Shown here in pieces: positions 55,714-64,000 of a stretch of 64,000 nucleotides of DNA. The notes under the pieces are model-generated. The model was not told the origin of the DNA and ran no database searches. It saw only the letters and a list, made by a program, of their open reading frames with translations. The stretch is from the NCBI RefSeq assembly GCF_009856625.1, contig NZ_CP047241.1:3100001-3164000 (forward strand). The letters run 5' to 3'. Position 1 is the stretch's first letter. Each line of letters begins with the position of its first letter. This stretch comes from Aquitalea denitrificans. GTDB lineage: Bacteria; Pseudomonadota; Gammaproteobacteria; Burkholderiales; Chromobacteriaceae. A program made the translations under genes and the position numbers.

Positions 55714-56118
55714 ATGAAACGCAGCGCAGCCCTTACCCCCCTATCCCGCGATCACCACCACGCCCTGTCGCTGGCCATGCAGGCGGGCAAGGCAGCGCGT
55801 AGCGATGACCAGGCGCAATGGCAACATGTAGCCGATAGCATCAGACTGCACTATCAGCAAACCCTGCAAGCCCACTTTGCCGAGGAAGAACGCGCGCTGC
55901 TGCCGGCACTGGCCCAGGCCGGCAACACCGGGCTGGTACAACGCACGCTGGATGAGCATGCCCACCTGCATCAACTGATGCAGCATGCCGCGCTGGCCAG
56001 CCCGGCCATCCTGCAGGCCTTTGCCGATGCCATGACTGCCCATGTCCGCTTCGAGGAGCGCGAGCTGTTTGCTCTGGCCGAGAACCTGCCTGAGGTCATG
56101 GCGGCATTGCAGTCCTGA
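55714..56118 (+). CDS. Hemerythrin-domain protein
   Basis: 134 residues in a four-helix hemerythrin fold. Likely iron ligands are in SRDHHHALSL, HFAEEERALLP, LDEHAHLHQLM and HVRFEERELF. It could bind O2 or handle iron or redox stress; the sequence does not tell. Stands alone after the leucine operon with a 118-nt gap. Start ATG 55714. Confidence 0.87.
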   Translation: MKRSAALTPLSRDHHHALSLAMQAGKAARSDDQAQWQHVADSIRLHYQQTLQAHFAEEERALLPALAQAGNTGLVQRTLDEHAHLHQLMQHAALASPAILQAFADAMTAHVRFEERELFALAENLPEVMAALQS

Positions 56119-56146
56119 CCCCAAGCTCCAGCATGCCCTGCAAATG

Positions 56147-56171
56147 AAAAAGGCCGGATGATCTCCGGCCT
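56147..56171 (-). terminator. Terminator of glycosyltransferase gene
   Basis: AGGCCGGA and TCCGGCCT pair over 5 nt; on the minus strand five T follow. Confidence 0.8.
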
Positions 56172-56206
56172 GCTGTTTGATTACGCCATGCCAGCCAGCT
56201 ACAGGC

Positions 56207-57862
56207 CTAGTGGGCTGAACGCCGGAACAGGCCGAACAGCTCATATTTCTCCCGCGGTCTTGCCCCCTGCCACAACAAGGCCCAACCCGGTTCGGCCAGG
56301 CCCTCACTGCGCGAACGCATCAGCAACAGGTAGTCGCAAGGGCTGCTCTCTCCGGCTGGATACGCCACCAGATCGATCCCGGCATAGTAGTGCCAGCTGA
56401 TACGCGCCATCATGTTTTGCCGGTCGGTGGCAATGCACTGCGTGTTGTCGGCCAGTACGGCGGGCAAGGCGCGGCGCATGCTTTCCACCACCGGGCGGTA
56501 ACTCTTGGCCGCATCCAGCCACGGCAGCCACAGGGACAGTGCCAGCCCCCAGCACAAGGTAAGCCCGGCAGCCCAGTTGGTAATGGCTTGCCGGCCACGC
56601 AGATGGCTGCGGGTAACCGCCCAGACCCAGGTCATGGTGGCCAGCACGGCAAACACCGCTGCCAGCACGGAAACATGCGGCACATAGTAGGGGCTGAAAT
56701 ACTGTGCGCGCCCGGCCAGTCGCTCCGGCCAGCCATAGTTCATCGCCGCCCAGCCCGCCCAGATCAGCAAGCCGAATACGCCAAAAGCCATCAGGCCGAA
56801 CCAGTTGAGAAAGGCAGCCGCGCCACGGCGCAGATTATCCAGCTCCACCGCAGCCAGCAGTGCCAGCGGCAGCAGCAGCGGCATGGCGTAATCCATGCTC
56901 TTGCGCTCGGAGAGCGTCAGCATGATCAGCACCACGGCAAAGAACATCAGTGGCAGCTGCAGCATGGGCAGCTCGTACTTGCGGTTGCGGTACAGCGTCC
57001 AGGCCGCCAGCGGCCAGGCCGGCCAGGCAAACCAGATGGTATTGAAGGTGTAGTAGCCAAAACCGTGGAACAGGCTGACCTTGCCAAAGCCATCCAACGG
57101 CCCGAGGGCATGATGTTCCCACCACAGACGGAACAGCACCGGATAGCTGCGGGACAACTCCAGCGGCCAGATCAGTGCCACCGGCAAGGCCACCAGCAAA
57201 GCCATGAACACGGTGATGGCATAGCGCTTGTTACGCCAGGCAGTGAAAGCCGGCAGGAAGAGTACCACCGCCCACACCAGCATCACTTCCAGCAGGCTGG
57301 CACTCAGGAACAGTGCGGCACTGCCTGCACCCAGGATGGCCCCGGCCAGTCCCGGCGAGCGCAGGGTGAGCGACAAGGCATAAAAGGCAGCGGCAAAGCC
57401 GGTAAAACTAGCCACCATCGGCGTCATCTGGTGGCCGGTGACAATCAGGCCCAGACAGCCAATCAATATCATCACCACGCTACGGCCATGCCGACGGCCA
57501 ATCAGATCGCGCCCGGTCATGCCGGCCAGGGTGAGCCCAAGTGCCATGAACAGCGGTGTAGCCAGCCTGGCTGCATCGTGCGCCGGCAGCAGCCACGGAG
57601 AAAACAGCCGGGCCAGCCCGGCGGCCACCCAGTAATACAGCGGTGGCGACTCCAGGTAAGGCACACCTTGGATGGTAGGCAGCAGCCAGTTGCCGCTACG
57701 CAGCATGCCTTCCACTACCGCCATCACATAGGGTTCGTCCGGCTTCCACGGATCATGGCCGATGATGCCTGGCCACAGCCAGACAAAACACAGCAATAGC
57801 AGCACCCAGGGTTTTTCGGTGGGAACGGGAACGGTGGCGTTTTGCGGGGAGTACGTCAGCAT
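56207..57862 (-). CDS. GT39/ArnT-like membrane glycosyltransferase
   Basis: 551 residues with about ten or more membrane segments. The first outside loop has HDPWKPDEPYV, the acidic catalytic motif of the protein-mannosyltransferase/ArnT group, followed by YLESPPLYYW. A periplasmic C-terminal domain (about 450-551) is present. It would move a sugar from a polyprenyl-phosphate donor to lipid A, protein or another acceptor. No partner genes (arn-type) are nearby, so the substrate is unknown. Confidence 0.82.
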   Translation of the reverse strand: MLTYSPQNATVPVPTEKPWVLLLLCFVWLWPGIIGHDPWKPDEPYVMAVVEGMLRSGNWLLPTIQGVPYLESPPLYYWVAAGLARLFSPWLLPAHDAARLATPLFMALGLTLAGMTGRDLIGRRHGRSVVMILIGCLGLIVTGHQMTPMVASFTGFAAAFYALSLTLRSPGLAGAILGAGSAALFLSASLLEVMLVWAVVLFLPAFTAWRNKRYAITVFMALLVALPVALIWPLELSRSYPVLFRLWWEHHALGPLDGFGKVSLFHGFGYYTFNTIWFAWPAWPLAAWTLYRNRKYELPMLQLPLMFFAVVLIMLTLSERKSMDYAMPLLLPLALLAAVELDNLRRGAAAFLNWFGLMAFGVFGLLIWAGWAAMNYGWPERLAGRAQYFSPYYVPHVSVLAAVFAVLATMTWVWAVTRSHLRGRQAITNWAAGLTLCWGLALSLWLPWLDAAKSYRPVVESMRRALPAVLADNTQCIATDRQNMMARISWHYYAGIDLVAYPAGESSPCDYLLLMRSRSEGLAEPGWALLWQGARPREKYELFGLFRRSAH

Positions 57863-57924
57863 CGAGGCGCGCGCCAGTCTGGAGAAAGCGTTATTTTAAT
57901 GTGCAAGCACACGCAGCGGAAATG

Positions 57925-57952
57925 AAAAAAGGCAGCCAAGGCTGCCTTTTTT
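57925..57952. terminator. Bidirectional terminator after rpmE
   Basis: Six A, GGCAGCC-AA-GGCTGCC, six T. Efficient-looking in both directions. Confidence 0.9.
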
Positions 57953-57967
57953 CCAAAGCTTACAAGC

Positions 57968-58183
57968 TTAGCGCTTGAAGAAGCCACCGAACTTCTGGTT
58001 GAACTTGTCGATACGGCCGGCGGTATCAACAATCTTCTGCTTGCCAGTGTAGAACGGGTGGCAGCTGGAGCACACTTCAATGTGGAAGGCGTCCTTGCCC
58101 ATGGTGGACTGGGTGGTGAAGGTGTTACCGCAGGAGCAGGTAACCGCAACTTCTTTGTAGTTCGGGTGAATATCAGCGCGCAT
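57968..58183 (-). CDS. rpmE: 50S ribosomal protein L31
   Basis: 71 residues, full length. Zinc-binding type with Cys in TCSCGNTF and CSSCHPFYTG. Begins MRADIHPNYKEV. Loss of Zn under starvation would favour an alternative L31 elsewhere. Confidence 0.95.
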   Translation of the reverse strand: MRADIHPNYKEVAVTCSCGNTFTTQSTMGKDAFHIEVCSSCHPFYTGKQKIVDTAGRIDKFNQKFGGFFKR

Positions 58184-58308
58184 GATGAGCTTCCTTGGTT
58201 ACGGGTACAGGGGTTTTGCCTGTACTACTTGGTGAAGCGGAGCATTATCCGCGCTTTATCAGCACTTGACAAGTCGCCCGAAACGAAAACGGCGACAGCC
58301 TTTGGAGC

Positions 58309-58414
58309 CGCTAACAAAACCCCCGCTCCAGCGTTGCGCCGCCTTGCCGTACGCCATGTACTGTCTGCGGCGGCGCGCCTTGGCCCGGGTTCTCTACGAG
58401 GTTTTGTTAGCAGC
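58309..58414 (+). repeat. Dispersed 106-bp terminal-inverted-repeat element, copy 2
   Basis: Core 58310-58411, with the same ends and interior as the copy at 38628-38733 but in the opposite orientation. It lies 47 nt past the cysS stop and 126 nt before the rpmE start. The two copies show no mismatch over the 106 bp, which suggests a recent spread or selection. Confidence 0.85.
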
Positions 58415-58460
58415 CCTTATCAGACTGCCGCCTTGGGTTCACCCGGCCAGCAATGCAGGC

Positions 58461-59834
58461 TCAGGCACGACGCCAGCTGGTGCCCTGGGCATTGTCTTCC
58501 AGCACCACACCCTTGGCGATCAGCTCGTCACGGATACGGTCGGACTCGGCCCAGTTCTTGTTGGCACGCGCATCACGACGCGCCTGGATCAGGGCTTCGA
58601 TCTGCTCGGCAGTCAATTCGCCTTCACCGGCACCGGCCTTGAGGAATTCCTCCGGCTCACGTTGCAACAGGCCCAGCACACCGCCCAGATCCTTCATCAG
58701 GCGAGCCAGTTGTACATCGCGGCTCTTGTTGACTTCACCAGCCAGCTCAAACAGCACTGCCACGGCTTCGGAGGAGCTGAAGTCGTCGTCCATCGCCGCC
58801 TTGAAGCGCGCAGCGTACGGGTTGCTCCAGTCAATGCCCGTGCTTTCCGGCAGCGCCAGACCGCGCAGCGCAGTATAGAGACGGGTCAGGCCCTGCTTGG
58901 CATCGTTGAGGATGCTGTCGGTGTAGTTGACCGGGCTGCGGTAGTGGCTGCGCACAATGAAGAAGCGCACCACTTCGCCGTCGAAATGCTGCAGCACATC
59001 GCGGATGGTGAAGAAATTGCCCAGCGATTTGGACATCTTTTCGCCATCGACATTGATGAAGCCGTTGTGCAGCCAGTAATTGACATACTGATGGCCATGC
59101 GCGCCTTCGGACTGGGCGATTTCGTTTTCATGGTGCGGGAATTGCAGGTCTTCACCACCGCCGTGGATGTCGAAGTGCTCGCCCAGATGGTGGCAGCTCA
59201 TCACCGAGCATTCGATATGCCAGCCCGGACGGCCAGCACCCCACGGGCTGTCCCAGGACGGCTCGCCCGGCTTGGCAGCTTTCCACAGCACAAAGTCCAG
59301 CGGGTCGCGCTTGTTGGGGTCGATTTCCACCCGCTCACCGGCGCGCAGCTTGTCCAGCGTACGGCCGGACAGCTTGCCGTAGCCTTCAAACTCGCGCACG
59401 GCGTAATACACATCACCATTGGGGGCCGGATAGGCCTTGCCATTGGCAATCAGTTGTTCGATCAGCGCAATCATGCCGCCCACATGATGGGTGGCGCGCG
59501 GTTCGTGGGTCGGCGGCAGCAGATTCAGCGCAGCGGCATCCTGGTGCATGTCGGCGATGGTTTCCGCCACCAACTGGTCCGGGGTAATGCTACGCTCCAG
59601 CGCACGCTTGATGATCTTGTCCTCGATGTCGGTGATGTTGCGCACGTAGTTGACATCGTAGCCGGAGGCCTTGAGCCAGCGGTAGATCACGTCAAAGGCC
59701 GCCAGCATGCGAGCATGGCCGATATGACAGAGGTCGTACACCGTCATGCCACACACATACATACGCACCTTGCCCGGTTCGATGGGATGGAACTCTTCTT
59801 TCTGGCGAGTCAGGGTGTTGTACACGTTCAGCAT
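58461..59834 (-). CDS. cysS: Cysteinyl-tRNA synthetase
   Basis: 457 residues. Class I synthetase with CGMTVYDLCHIGHAR (HIGH motif and zinc Cys) near 28-42 and GEKMSKSLGN (KMSKS). Further zinc ligands lie in HIECSVM and a later His/Glu. It charges tRNA-Cys. Start ATG 59834 (MLNVYNTLTRQKEEF); the frame upstream of it is not family sequence. Confidence 0.96.
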   Translation of the reverse strand: MLNVYNTLTRQKEEFHPIEPGKVRMYVCGMTVYDLCHIGHARMLAAFDVIYRWLKASGYDVNYVRNITDIEDKIIKRALERSITPDQLVAETIADMHQDAAALNLLPPTHEPRATHHVGGMIALIEQLIANGKAYPAPNGDVYYAVREFEGYGKLSGRTLDKLRAGERVEIDPNKRDPLDFVLWKAAKPGEPSWDSPWGAGRPGWHIECSVMSCHHLGEHFDIHGGGEDLQFPHHENEIAQSEGAHGHQYVNYWLHNGFINVDGEKMSKSLGNFFTIRDVLQHFDGEVVRFFIVRSHYRSPVNYTDSILNDAKQGLTRLYTALRGLALPESTGIDWSNPYAARFKAAMDDDFSSSEAVAVLFELAGEVNKSRDVQLARLMKDLGGVLGLLQREPEEFLKAGAGEGELTAEQIEALIQARRDARANKNWAESDRIRDELIAKGVVLEDNAQGTSWRRA

Positions 59835-59935
59835 GATCTCGATAACCTGTGCTTGGGTAAAAGGGGAAATTGTAGCAGAGTCGTCAAGCCCCCGCGAAGC
59901 GCCTGCACACTGCCCGTCCTGCTGCGCGGAAAATG

Positions 59936-59957
59936 AAAAACCGGGCCAGTGCCCGGT
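59936..59957 (-). terminator. Terminator of phosphofructokinase gene
   Basis: ACCGGGC and GCCCGGT with a CAGT loop; five T follow on the minus strand. Confidence 0.8.
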
Positions 59958-59998
59958 CCCGAGTGACATCTGGTGACATCTGCCGCTAGCAAATGGGG

Positions 59999-61216
59999 TC
60001 ACACCGGCGGCCATTCAATCCGGCGGTAATCCGGCAAGCCCTGACGGAAAGGCGGCATGCGCTCGCCCTCCATCAGCGGCAGCAAGTAATCCAGAAAAGC
60101 CTGGGTCACGCCATAGCCATCGGCGGCAATGAAATGCGGCGGAAAGGCCTTTTCCATGTCTCCCACTTCGGCCAGCGGAAAGTCGGCCACTTCCCAGCGG
60201 TATGGGTGATCGGACAGGCGGCGGATACCCGCCATCACGCCGCTGCGGCCGGCCTGCAGCCACTCCACGCCCTGCTGCCCCATCTGGTAAGCCTGCGCGG
60301 CATCGGTGGCCGACACCAGATGCCCGGCCGCGCGTTGCAGATAATCCACCTGCGCCACATGGGCGGACAGGCCGCGCTCTCGCTTGAGCAGCGCCGCCAG
60401 CCAGCTCCCCACCCCGCCCAGTTGCTCATGGCCATAAATGGCCGAAGCATTGGCCTCGGTGACAAAGCGTCCGGCAGCATCCACCAGGCCTTCTGCCACC
60501 GAGATGGCGCACTGGCCATGCTCCGCCAGACTGGCATCCACCGCGGCCAAAAATTTATCCTGATCAAACGGCACTTCCGGCAGCAACACGATATGCGGTG
60601 CCTGCCCGCCGTGAATGCGCGCCGCTGCCGGTGCTGCTGCCAGCCAGCCGGTATGGCGGCCCATGGCCTCCATGATGAATACCCGGCCGCGGCCCATGCT
60701 GATCATGTCCATGCCCACTTCCAGCATGGTGCTGGCCAGGAACTTGGCCGCCGAGCCATAGCCCGGGCTGTTGTCAGTCCCGACCAGATCGTTGTCTATG
60801 GTCTTGGGAATGCCGATCACATGCAGGGCGTGGCCGGTGTGGCGCTGGAAATCCGCCAGCCGGGCGGCACAGCCCAGCGAGCCGTTGCCGCCATTGATCA
60901 GCAGATAATGAATGCCGTGACGCGCCAGCACCGCTTTCATGCGCAGCCAGTCTTCAGGACATTCGTCGAAACTGCCTATCATGCGGCGGCTGACCCCAAA
61001 ATGCCCGCCGGGCAGAAAACCCAGCCGGGCGATGTCGTGGTCGGACACGCCATCGGTATTCACCAGTCGGTCCTCCAGCAGGCCGGCCAGGCCATCGCGG
61101 GCGGCATACACCGAAATGCCCAGCTTGCGGGCGGTTTCAATCACGCCCTGGGCCGAGGCATTGAGAACGGCGGTGGGACCACCGGATTGCAGATACAGCA
61201 GGCGAGGCTGATTCAT
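59999..61216 (-). CDS. 6-phosphofructokinase (possibly PPi-dependent type)
   Basis: 405 residues. Phosphofructokinase fold with YLQSGGPTAVLN at the start, GGNGSLG at 109-115 and PKTIDND at 137-143 with the catalytic Asp 141. The Lys in PKTIDND is typical of PPi-dependent and long ATP-type enzymes. The usual Asp of GGDG is Asn and the next residue is Gly, a mixed signature. It phosphorylates fructose 6-phosphate; the phosphoryl donor cannot be fixed from sequence. Start ATG 61216. Confidence 0.85.
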   Translation of the reverse strand: MNQPRLLYLQSGGPTAVLNASAQGVIETARKLGISVYAARDGLAGLLEDRLVNTDGVSDHDIARLGFLPGGHFGVSRRMIGSFDECPEDWLRMKAVLARHGIHYLLINGGNGSLGCAARLADFQRHTGHALHVIGIPKTIDNDLVGTDNSPGYGSAAKFLASTMLEVGMDMISMGRGRVFIMEAMGRHTGWLAAAPAAARIHGGQAPHIVLLPEVPFDQDKFLAAVDASLAEHGQCAISVAEGLVDAAGRFVTEANASAIYGHEQLGGVGSWLAALLKRERGLSAHVAQVDYLQRAAGHLVSATDAAQAYQMGQQGVEWLQAGRSGVMAGIRRLSDHPYRWEVADFPLAEVGDMEKAFPPHFIAADGYGVTQAFLDYLLPLMEGERMPPFRQGLPDYRRIEWPPV

Positions 61217-61371
61217 CACACTTCTCCGCAAAGCAAGACTGAATGGTTTTGATGCTAGGCAGGACAGGTGTAGCAGGCAAATTACATCACGCCAAAGTCG
61301 ACGCGCATCAAATGCTGCGCTGGCGAAGCTTGTCAGTGCCCGCCTAACGGTGTAGCCAGATCAACAGACAT

Positions 61372-61398
61372 GAAAAAAGCGGGCCATAAGGCCCGCTT
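61372..61398 (-). terminator. Terminator of glnS
   Basis: AAGCGGGCC and GGCCCGCTT pair over 4 nt; on the minus strand six T follow. It lies 55 nt after the glnS stop. Confidence 0.85.
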
Positions 61399-61414
61399 CA
61401 GCGTTCTACCGCGC

Positions 61415-61440
61415 CAAGCAAGTCAGTACTGACTTGCTTG
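61415..61440. repeat. Perfect 26-nt palindrome after glnS
   Basis: CAAGCAAGTCAGT followed directly by its exact complement. It sits between the glnS stop and its terminator, so it will be in the mRNA 3' end. No T-run. Confidence 0.7.
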
Positions 61441-61452
61441 TTTGGGCAAAAT

Positions 61453-63138
61453 TTACTTGCTCCAGTTGTCGCGCAGGCCAACGGTCCGGTTGAACACCGC
61501 ACGTACACCTTGCTGATGGTCGTAACGGTCGGTGACAAAGTAGCCCAGGCGCTCAAACTGGAAGCGCGATTCCGGGGCTGCCTTCAGCACGGCGTCTTCC
61601 ACATAGGCGGTGACGGTTTTCAGCGATTCCGGGTTGAGGAACTGGCGGAAGTCGACATATTCGCCATCTTCACCACGCACCGCATCCGGACGCGGCTCGG
61701 TGAACAGGCGGTCGTACAGTCGGACATCGGCTTCAATGGCATGTTCGGCCGATACCCAGTGAATCACGCCCTTGACCTTGCGGCCTTCCGGGTTCTTGCC
61801 CAGAGTGTCGTGGTCGATGGAGCACTTGAGTTCCACCACCTTGCCGTCGGCATCCTTGATCACTTCATCACACTTGATGACATAGCTGTAGCGCAGGCGC
61901 ACTTCGCCACCGGCGGTCAGGCGCTGCCACTTGGGCGGCGGCACTTCGGCAAAGTCATCACGTTCAATCCAGATTTCACGGGCGATCGGCACATCGCGCT
62001 CGCCAAATTCCGGGTGATGCGGATGGAAAGGTGCGCTGCGGCTGGCGGTGACGGCGGCGTCAAAGTTGGTGAGGGTCACCTTGATCGGGTCCAGCACGGC
62101 CATCACACGCGGCGATTCGTTTTCCAGCATCTCGCGTACGGCGCCTTCCAGCACGCTCATGTCGATGATGTTTTCACCCTTGGATACGCCAATGCGCTGA
62201 GCAAACAGGCGAATGCCGGCCGGGCTGAAACCGCGACGACGCATGCCTTCGATGGTGGGCATGCGCGGGTCATTCCAGCCATCCACCAGGCCGTCGGTCA
62301 CCAGCGCCTGCAGCTTGCGCTTGGAGGTGAGCGCGTACAGCAGTTCCAGACGGGAGAATTCGTACTGGCGCGGGTGGCAAGGAATGGTGATGTTGTCCAG
62401 CACCCAGTCGTACAGCGGGCGATGGTCTTCGAACTCCAGCGTGCACAGGCTGTGGGTGATGCCTTCCAGCGCATCGGAGATGCAGTGGGTGTAGTCGTAC
62501 ATCGGGTAGATGCACCACTTGTCGCCGGTACGGTGGTGATGTGCGCGTCGGATGCGGTAGATCACCGGGTCGCGCAGGTTCACGTTGCCGGAAGCCATGT
62601 CGATTTTCAGGCGCAGGGTCTTGCTGCCGTCCGGGAATTCGCCGTTACGCATGCGGGTGAACAGGTCGAGGTTCTCTTCCACGCTACGGTCGCGGAAGGG
62701 GCTGTTCTTGCCAGGCTCGGTCAGGCTGCCGCGATAGGCGCGCATTTCCTCGGCGTTCAGGTCGCAGACAAAGGCCTTGCCCGACTTGATCAGTTCTACG
62801 GCATAGTCGTACAGCGCATCGAAGTAATCCGAGGCGAAACGGACATTGCCATCCCACTGGAAACCTAGCCATTCCACGCTGTCCTTGATGGACTGCACGA
62901 ATTCGTCCGACTCTTTTTCCGGATTGGTGTCGTCCATGCGCAGATTGCACTTGCCCTGATAGTCTTCGGCCAGACCGAAGTTCAGACAGATGGATTTGGC
63001 ATGGCCCACGTGCAGATAGCCATTGGGCTCCGGCGGGAAGCGGGTGACGATGGCGCTGTGCTTGCCCGAAGCCAGGTCCTCGTCAATGATGTTGCGAATG
63101 AAGTTGCTGACTACTGGCGCGTTGTTTTCCGTGCTCAT
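61453..63138 (-). CDS. glnS: Glutaminyl-tRNA synthetase
   Basis: 561 residues. Class I synthetase with RFPPEPNGYLHVGHAKS (HIGH-type) near 33-50 and LTSKRKL (KMSKS-type). The beta-barrel anticodon-binding part is complete, ending LRDNWSK. It charges tRNA-Gln directly. Start ATG 63138 (MSTENNAPVVSNFIR). Confidence 0.96.
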   Translation of the reverse strand: MSTENNAPVVSNFIRNIIDEDLASGKHSAIVTRFPPEPNGYLHVGHAKSICLNFGLAEDYQGKCNLRMDDTNPEKESDEFVQSIKDSVEWLGFQWDGNVRFASDYFDALYDYAVELIKSGKAFVCDLNAEEMRAYRGSLTEPGKNSPFRDRSVEENLDLFTRMRNGEFPDGSKTLRLKIDMASGNVNLRDPVIYRIRRAHHHRTGDKWCIYPMYDYTHCISDALEGITHSLCTLEFEDHRPLYDWVLDNITIPCHPRQYEFSRLELLYALTSKRKLQALVTDGLVDGWNDPRMPTIEGMRRRGFSPAGIRLFAQRIGVSKGENIIDMSVLEGAVREMLENESPRVMAVLDPIKVTLTNFDAAVTASRSAPFHPHHPEFGERDVPIAREIWIERDDFAEVPPPKWQRLTAGGEVRLRYSYVIKCDEVIKDADGKVVELKCSIDHDTLGKNPEGRKVKGVIHWVSAEHAIEADVRLYDRLFTEPRPDAVRGEDGEYVDFRQFLNPESLKTVTAYVEDAVLKAAPESRFQFERLGYFVTDRYDHQQGVRAVFNRTVGLRDNWSK

Positions 63139-63281
63139 GATTCTGGCTGCAGACTGATTGAAAGCAATCGGTGATTGTAACCGATTTGCCCTTGCTGGGG
63201 AGAGGCAGTCCCGGCATAGCCGGTTTTGCCGGGGAAAAGCAGGCAGACCGGCGCTTGGCGCTGCCGTCCGCCTGCCGCGGT

Positions 63282-64000
63282 TTACAGCAGGGTGCGTCCG
63301 GTGATTGCCTGCAATTCGGCCAGCGGTGAGCGTGCCGGGTCGGCCATGTCCTGCGCGGCCAGCCAGAATGTCTGTTCCAGCATGAACTGGCCGGACATCA
63401 CCGCATGCGAAGCATGGTCGGAGAAACACACCCAGCCGCAGCCGGGCGGAAACGGCATGGTTTCCTGCGGGCAGGTGCGCTGGTAGTCCATGTCCGCCTT
63501 CATCGCATCATGCAGATGCAGCATCAGGTGGTCGTAGGCGCTGCGCTTGCGCTTGGTGATTTTCAGCGCCGCCATCAGCGCCGCCGATCCCGGCCACTGG
63601 CGCGGAATGCGCGGCAACATGCGCCGTGCCATGTCGGCAAACGGCTCGCCCACCCGCCATACGCGCGGTTCACCATTGGGATTGGCATTGTAGAACACAC
63701 GCAGGATGCGCTCGCCATAAGTGGGGCGGGATGGGAAGGCATCCACATGCAGACGGCTGTCGTCCTTGCGCCAGGAAGTCTGGCGATTTTCCACCCGCAT
63801 CAGGCGGAGGCTGGTGGGCGCGGCGCGCAGTTTGCCACGGTATTCCGGCAGCAACTGCTCGACCAGAGCAAAGGCGCTGTCGCGATAACGGGCAATCAAG
63901 GCACGCACTGCGGCTTCGTTGGCGGGGTCGGCCACGCCATGCAGCTTGCCACCGGCTTGCGGCTCCAGGCTGATGTTCTTGCGTTTCAGGTCGGCAATGG
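63282..64000 (-). CDS. kdoO: Kdo hydroxylase family protein (5' end outside window)
   Basis: The frame is open to the right edge, leaving about 239 codons of the C-terminal part. Fe(II)/2-oxoglutarate dioxygenase motifs: HxD in RLHVDAFPSRP and a distal His in CFSDHASHAVMSGQF. These and RVFYNANPNGEPRVW are typical of Kdo hydroxylase (KdoO), which hydroxylates Kdo in lipid A core. An apparent start at 63935 is a GTG inside the gene. Confidence 0.85.
   Translation of the reverse strand, partial: IADLKRKNISLEPQAGGKLHGVADPANEAAVRALIARYRDSAFALVEQLLPEYRGKLRAAPTSLRLMRVENRQTSWRKDDSRLHVDAFPSRPTYGERILRVFYNANPNGEPRVWRVGEPFADMARRMLPRIPRQWPGSAALMAALKITKRKRSAYDHLMLHLHDAMKADMDYQRTCPQETMPFPPGCGWVCFSDHASHAVMSGQFMLEQTFWLAAQDMADPARSPLAELQAITGRTLL

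Noticed and set aside
58266..59936. 556-codon frame on the plus strand
   Set aside because: Antisense to cysS; its start is inside the repeat element.
61438..62868. 476-codon frame on the plus strand
   Set aside because: Antisense to glnS.

Overview
The window is a GC-rich bacterial chromosome segment with dense, mostly operonic genes. Several gene orders are typical of Betaproteobacteria: divergent rne/rluC, fur/bamE divergence with aat and bpt behind fur, and a liuR-ivd-mccB-liuC-mccA-mvaB leucine operon. Together with a Kdo hydroxylase gene and MotD, this suggests Neisseriales, most likely Chromobacteriaceae (Chromobacterium/Aquitalea/Vogesella type). The genus is an inference. No prophage, transposase gene, CRISPR array or recognisable defence system was found.

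Layout. 1-6.3 kb: the 3' end of a large secreted protein (calpain-like peptidase end plus four Ig-like repeats) converges on a complete type I secretion operon. 6.5-13.4 kb: a small unknown gene, then a putrescine/polyamine ABC importer with gamma-aminobutyraldehyde dehydrogenase in the E. coli ydcSTUV-patD order, and a LysR regulator. 13.5-17.3 kb: tRNA-Asn with a clear promoter, rne, and its long upstream region. 17.3-26.6 kb: housekeeping genes (rluC, HAD phosphatase, Rieske protein, S49 peptidase, motD, rutE-like, pyrD, SlyB-like lipoprotein, bpt-aat-fur, bamE-dapB). 26.6-31.5 kb: yeaG-yeaH-ycgB stress module. 31.7-35.2 kb: PilZ, NUDIX and DUF2062 genes and an acyl-CoA dehydrogenase. 35.4-43.5 kb: a complete non-phosphorylative L-rhamnose pathway with transporter, mutarotase and divergent LysR regulator. 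43.6-44.3 kb: YecA/SEC-C protein. 44.4-55.6 kb: LiuR regulon (acyl-CoA synthetase, regulator, leucine/isovalerate catabolism to acetoacetyl-CoA). 55.7-64 kb: hemerythrin protein, GT39-type membrane glycosyltransferase, rpmE, cysS, phosphofructokinase, glnS and the 3' part of a Kdo hydroxylase gene.

How the genes work together. The rhamnose block encodes L-rhamnose uptake, anomer interconversion, oxidation to the lactone, hydrolysis to L-rhamnonate, dehydration, aldol cleavage to pyruvate and L-lactaldehyde, and oxidation to L-lactate. The liu block converts isovaleryl-CoA to HMG-CoA, then acetoacetate and acetoacetyl-CoA; two LiuR-type palindromes sit inside promoter spacers in MerR fashion.

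The least explained sequence is non-coding or decayed: a 106-bp terminal-inverted-repeat element in two identical copies 20 kb apart; a heptanucleotide repeat cluster in front of mccB, which has no Shine-Dalgarno; a decayed duplicate of the start of mccA; and an AT-rich stretch upstream of yeaG. I saw no clearly new multi-gene system.
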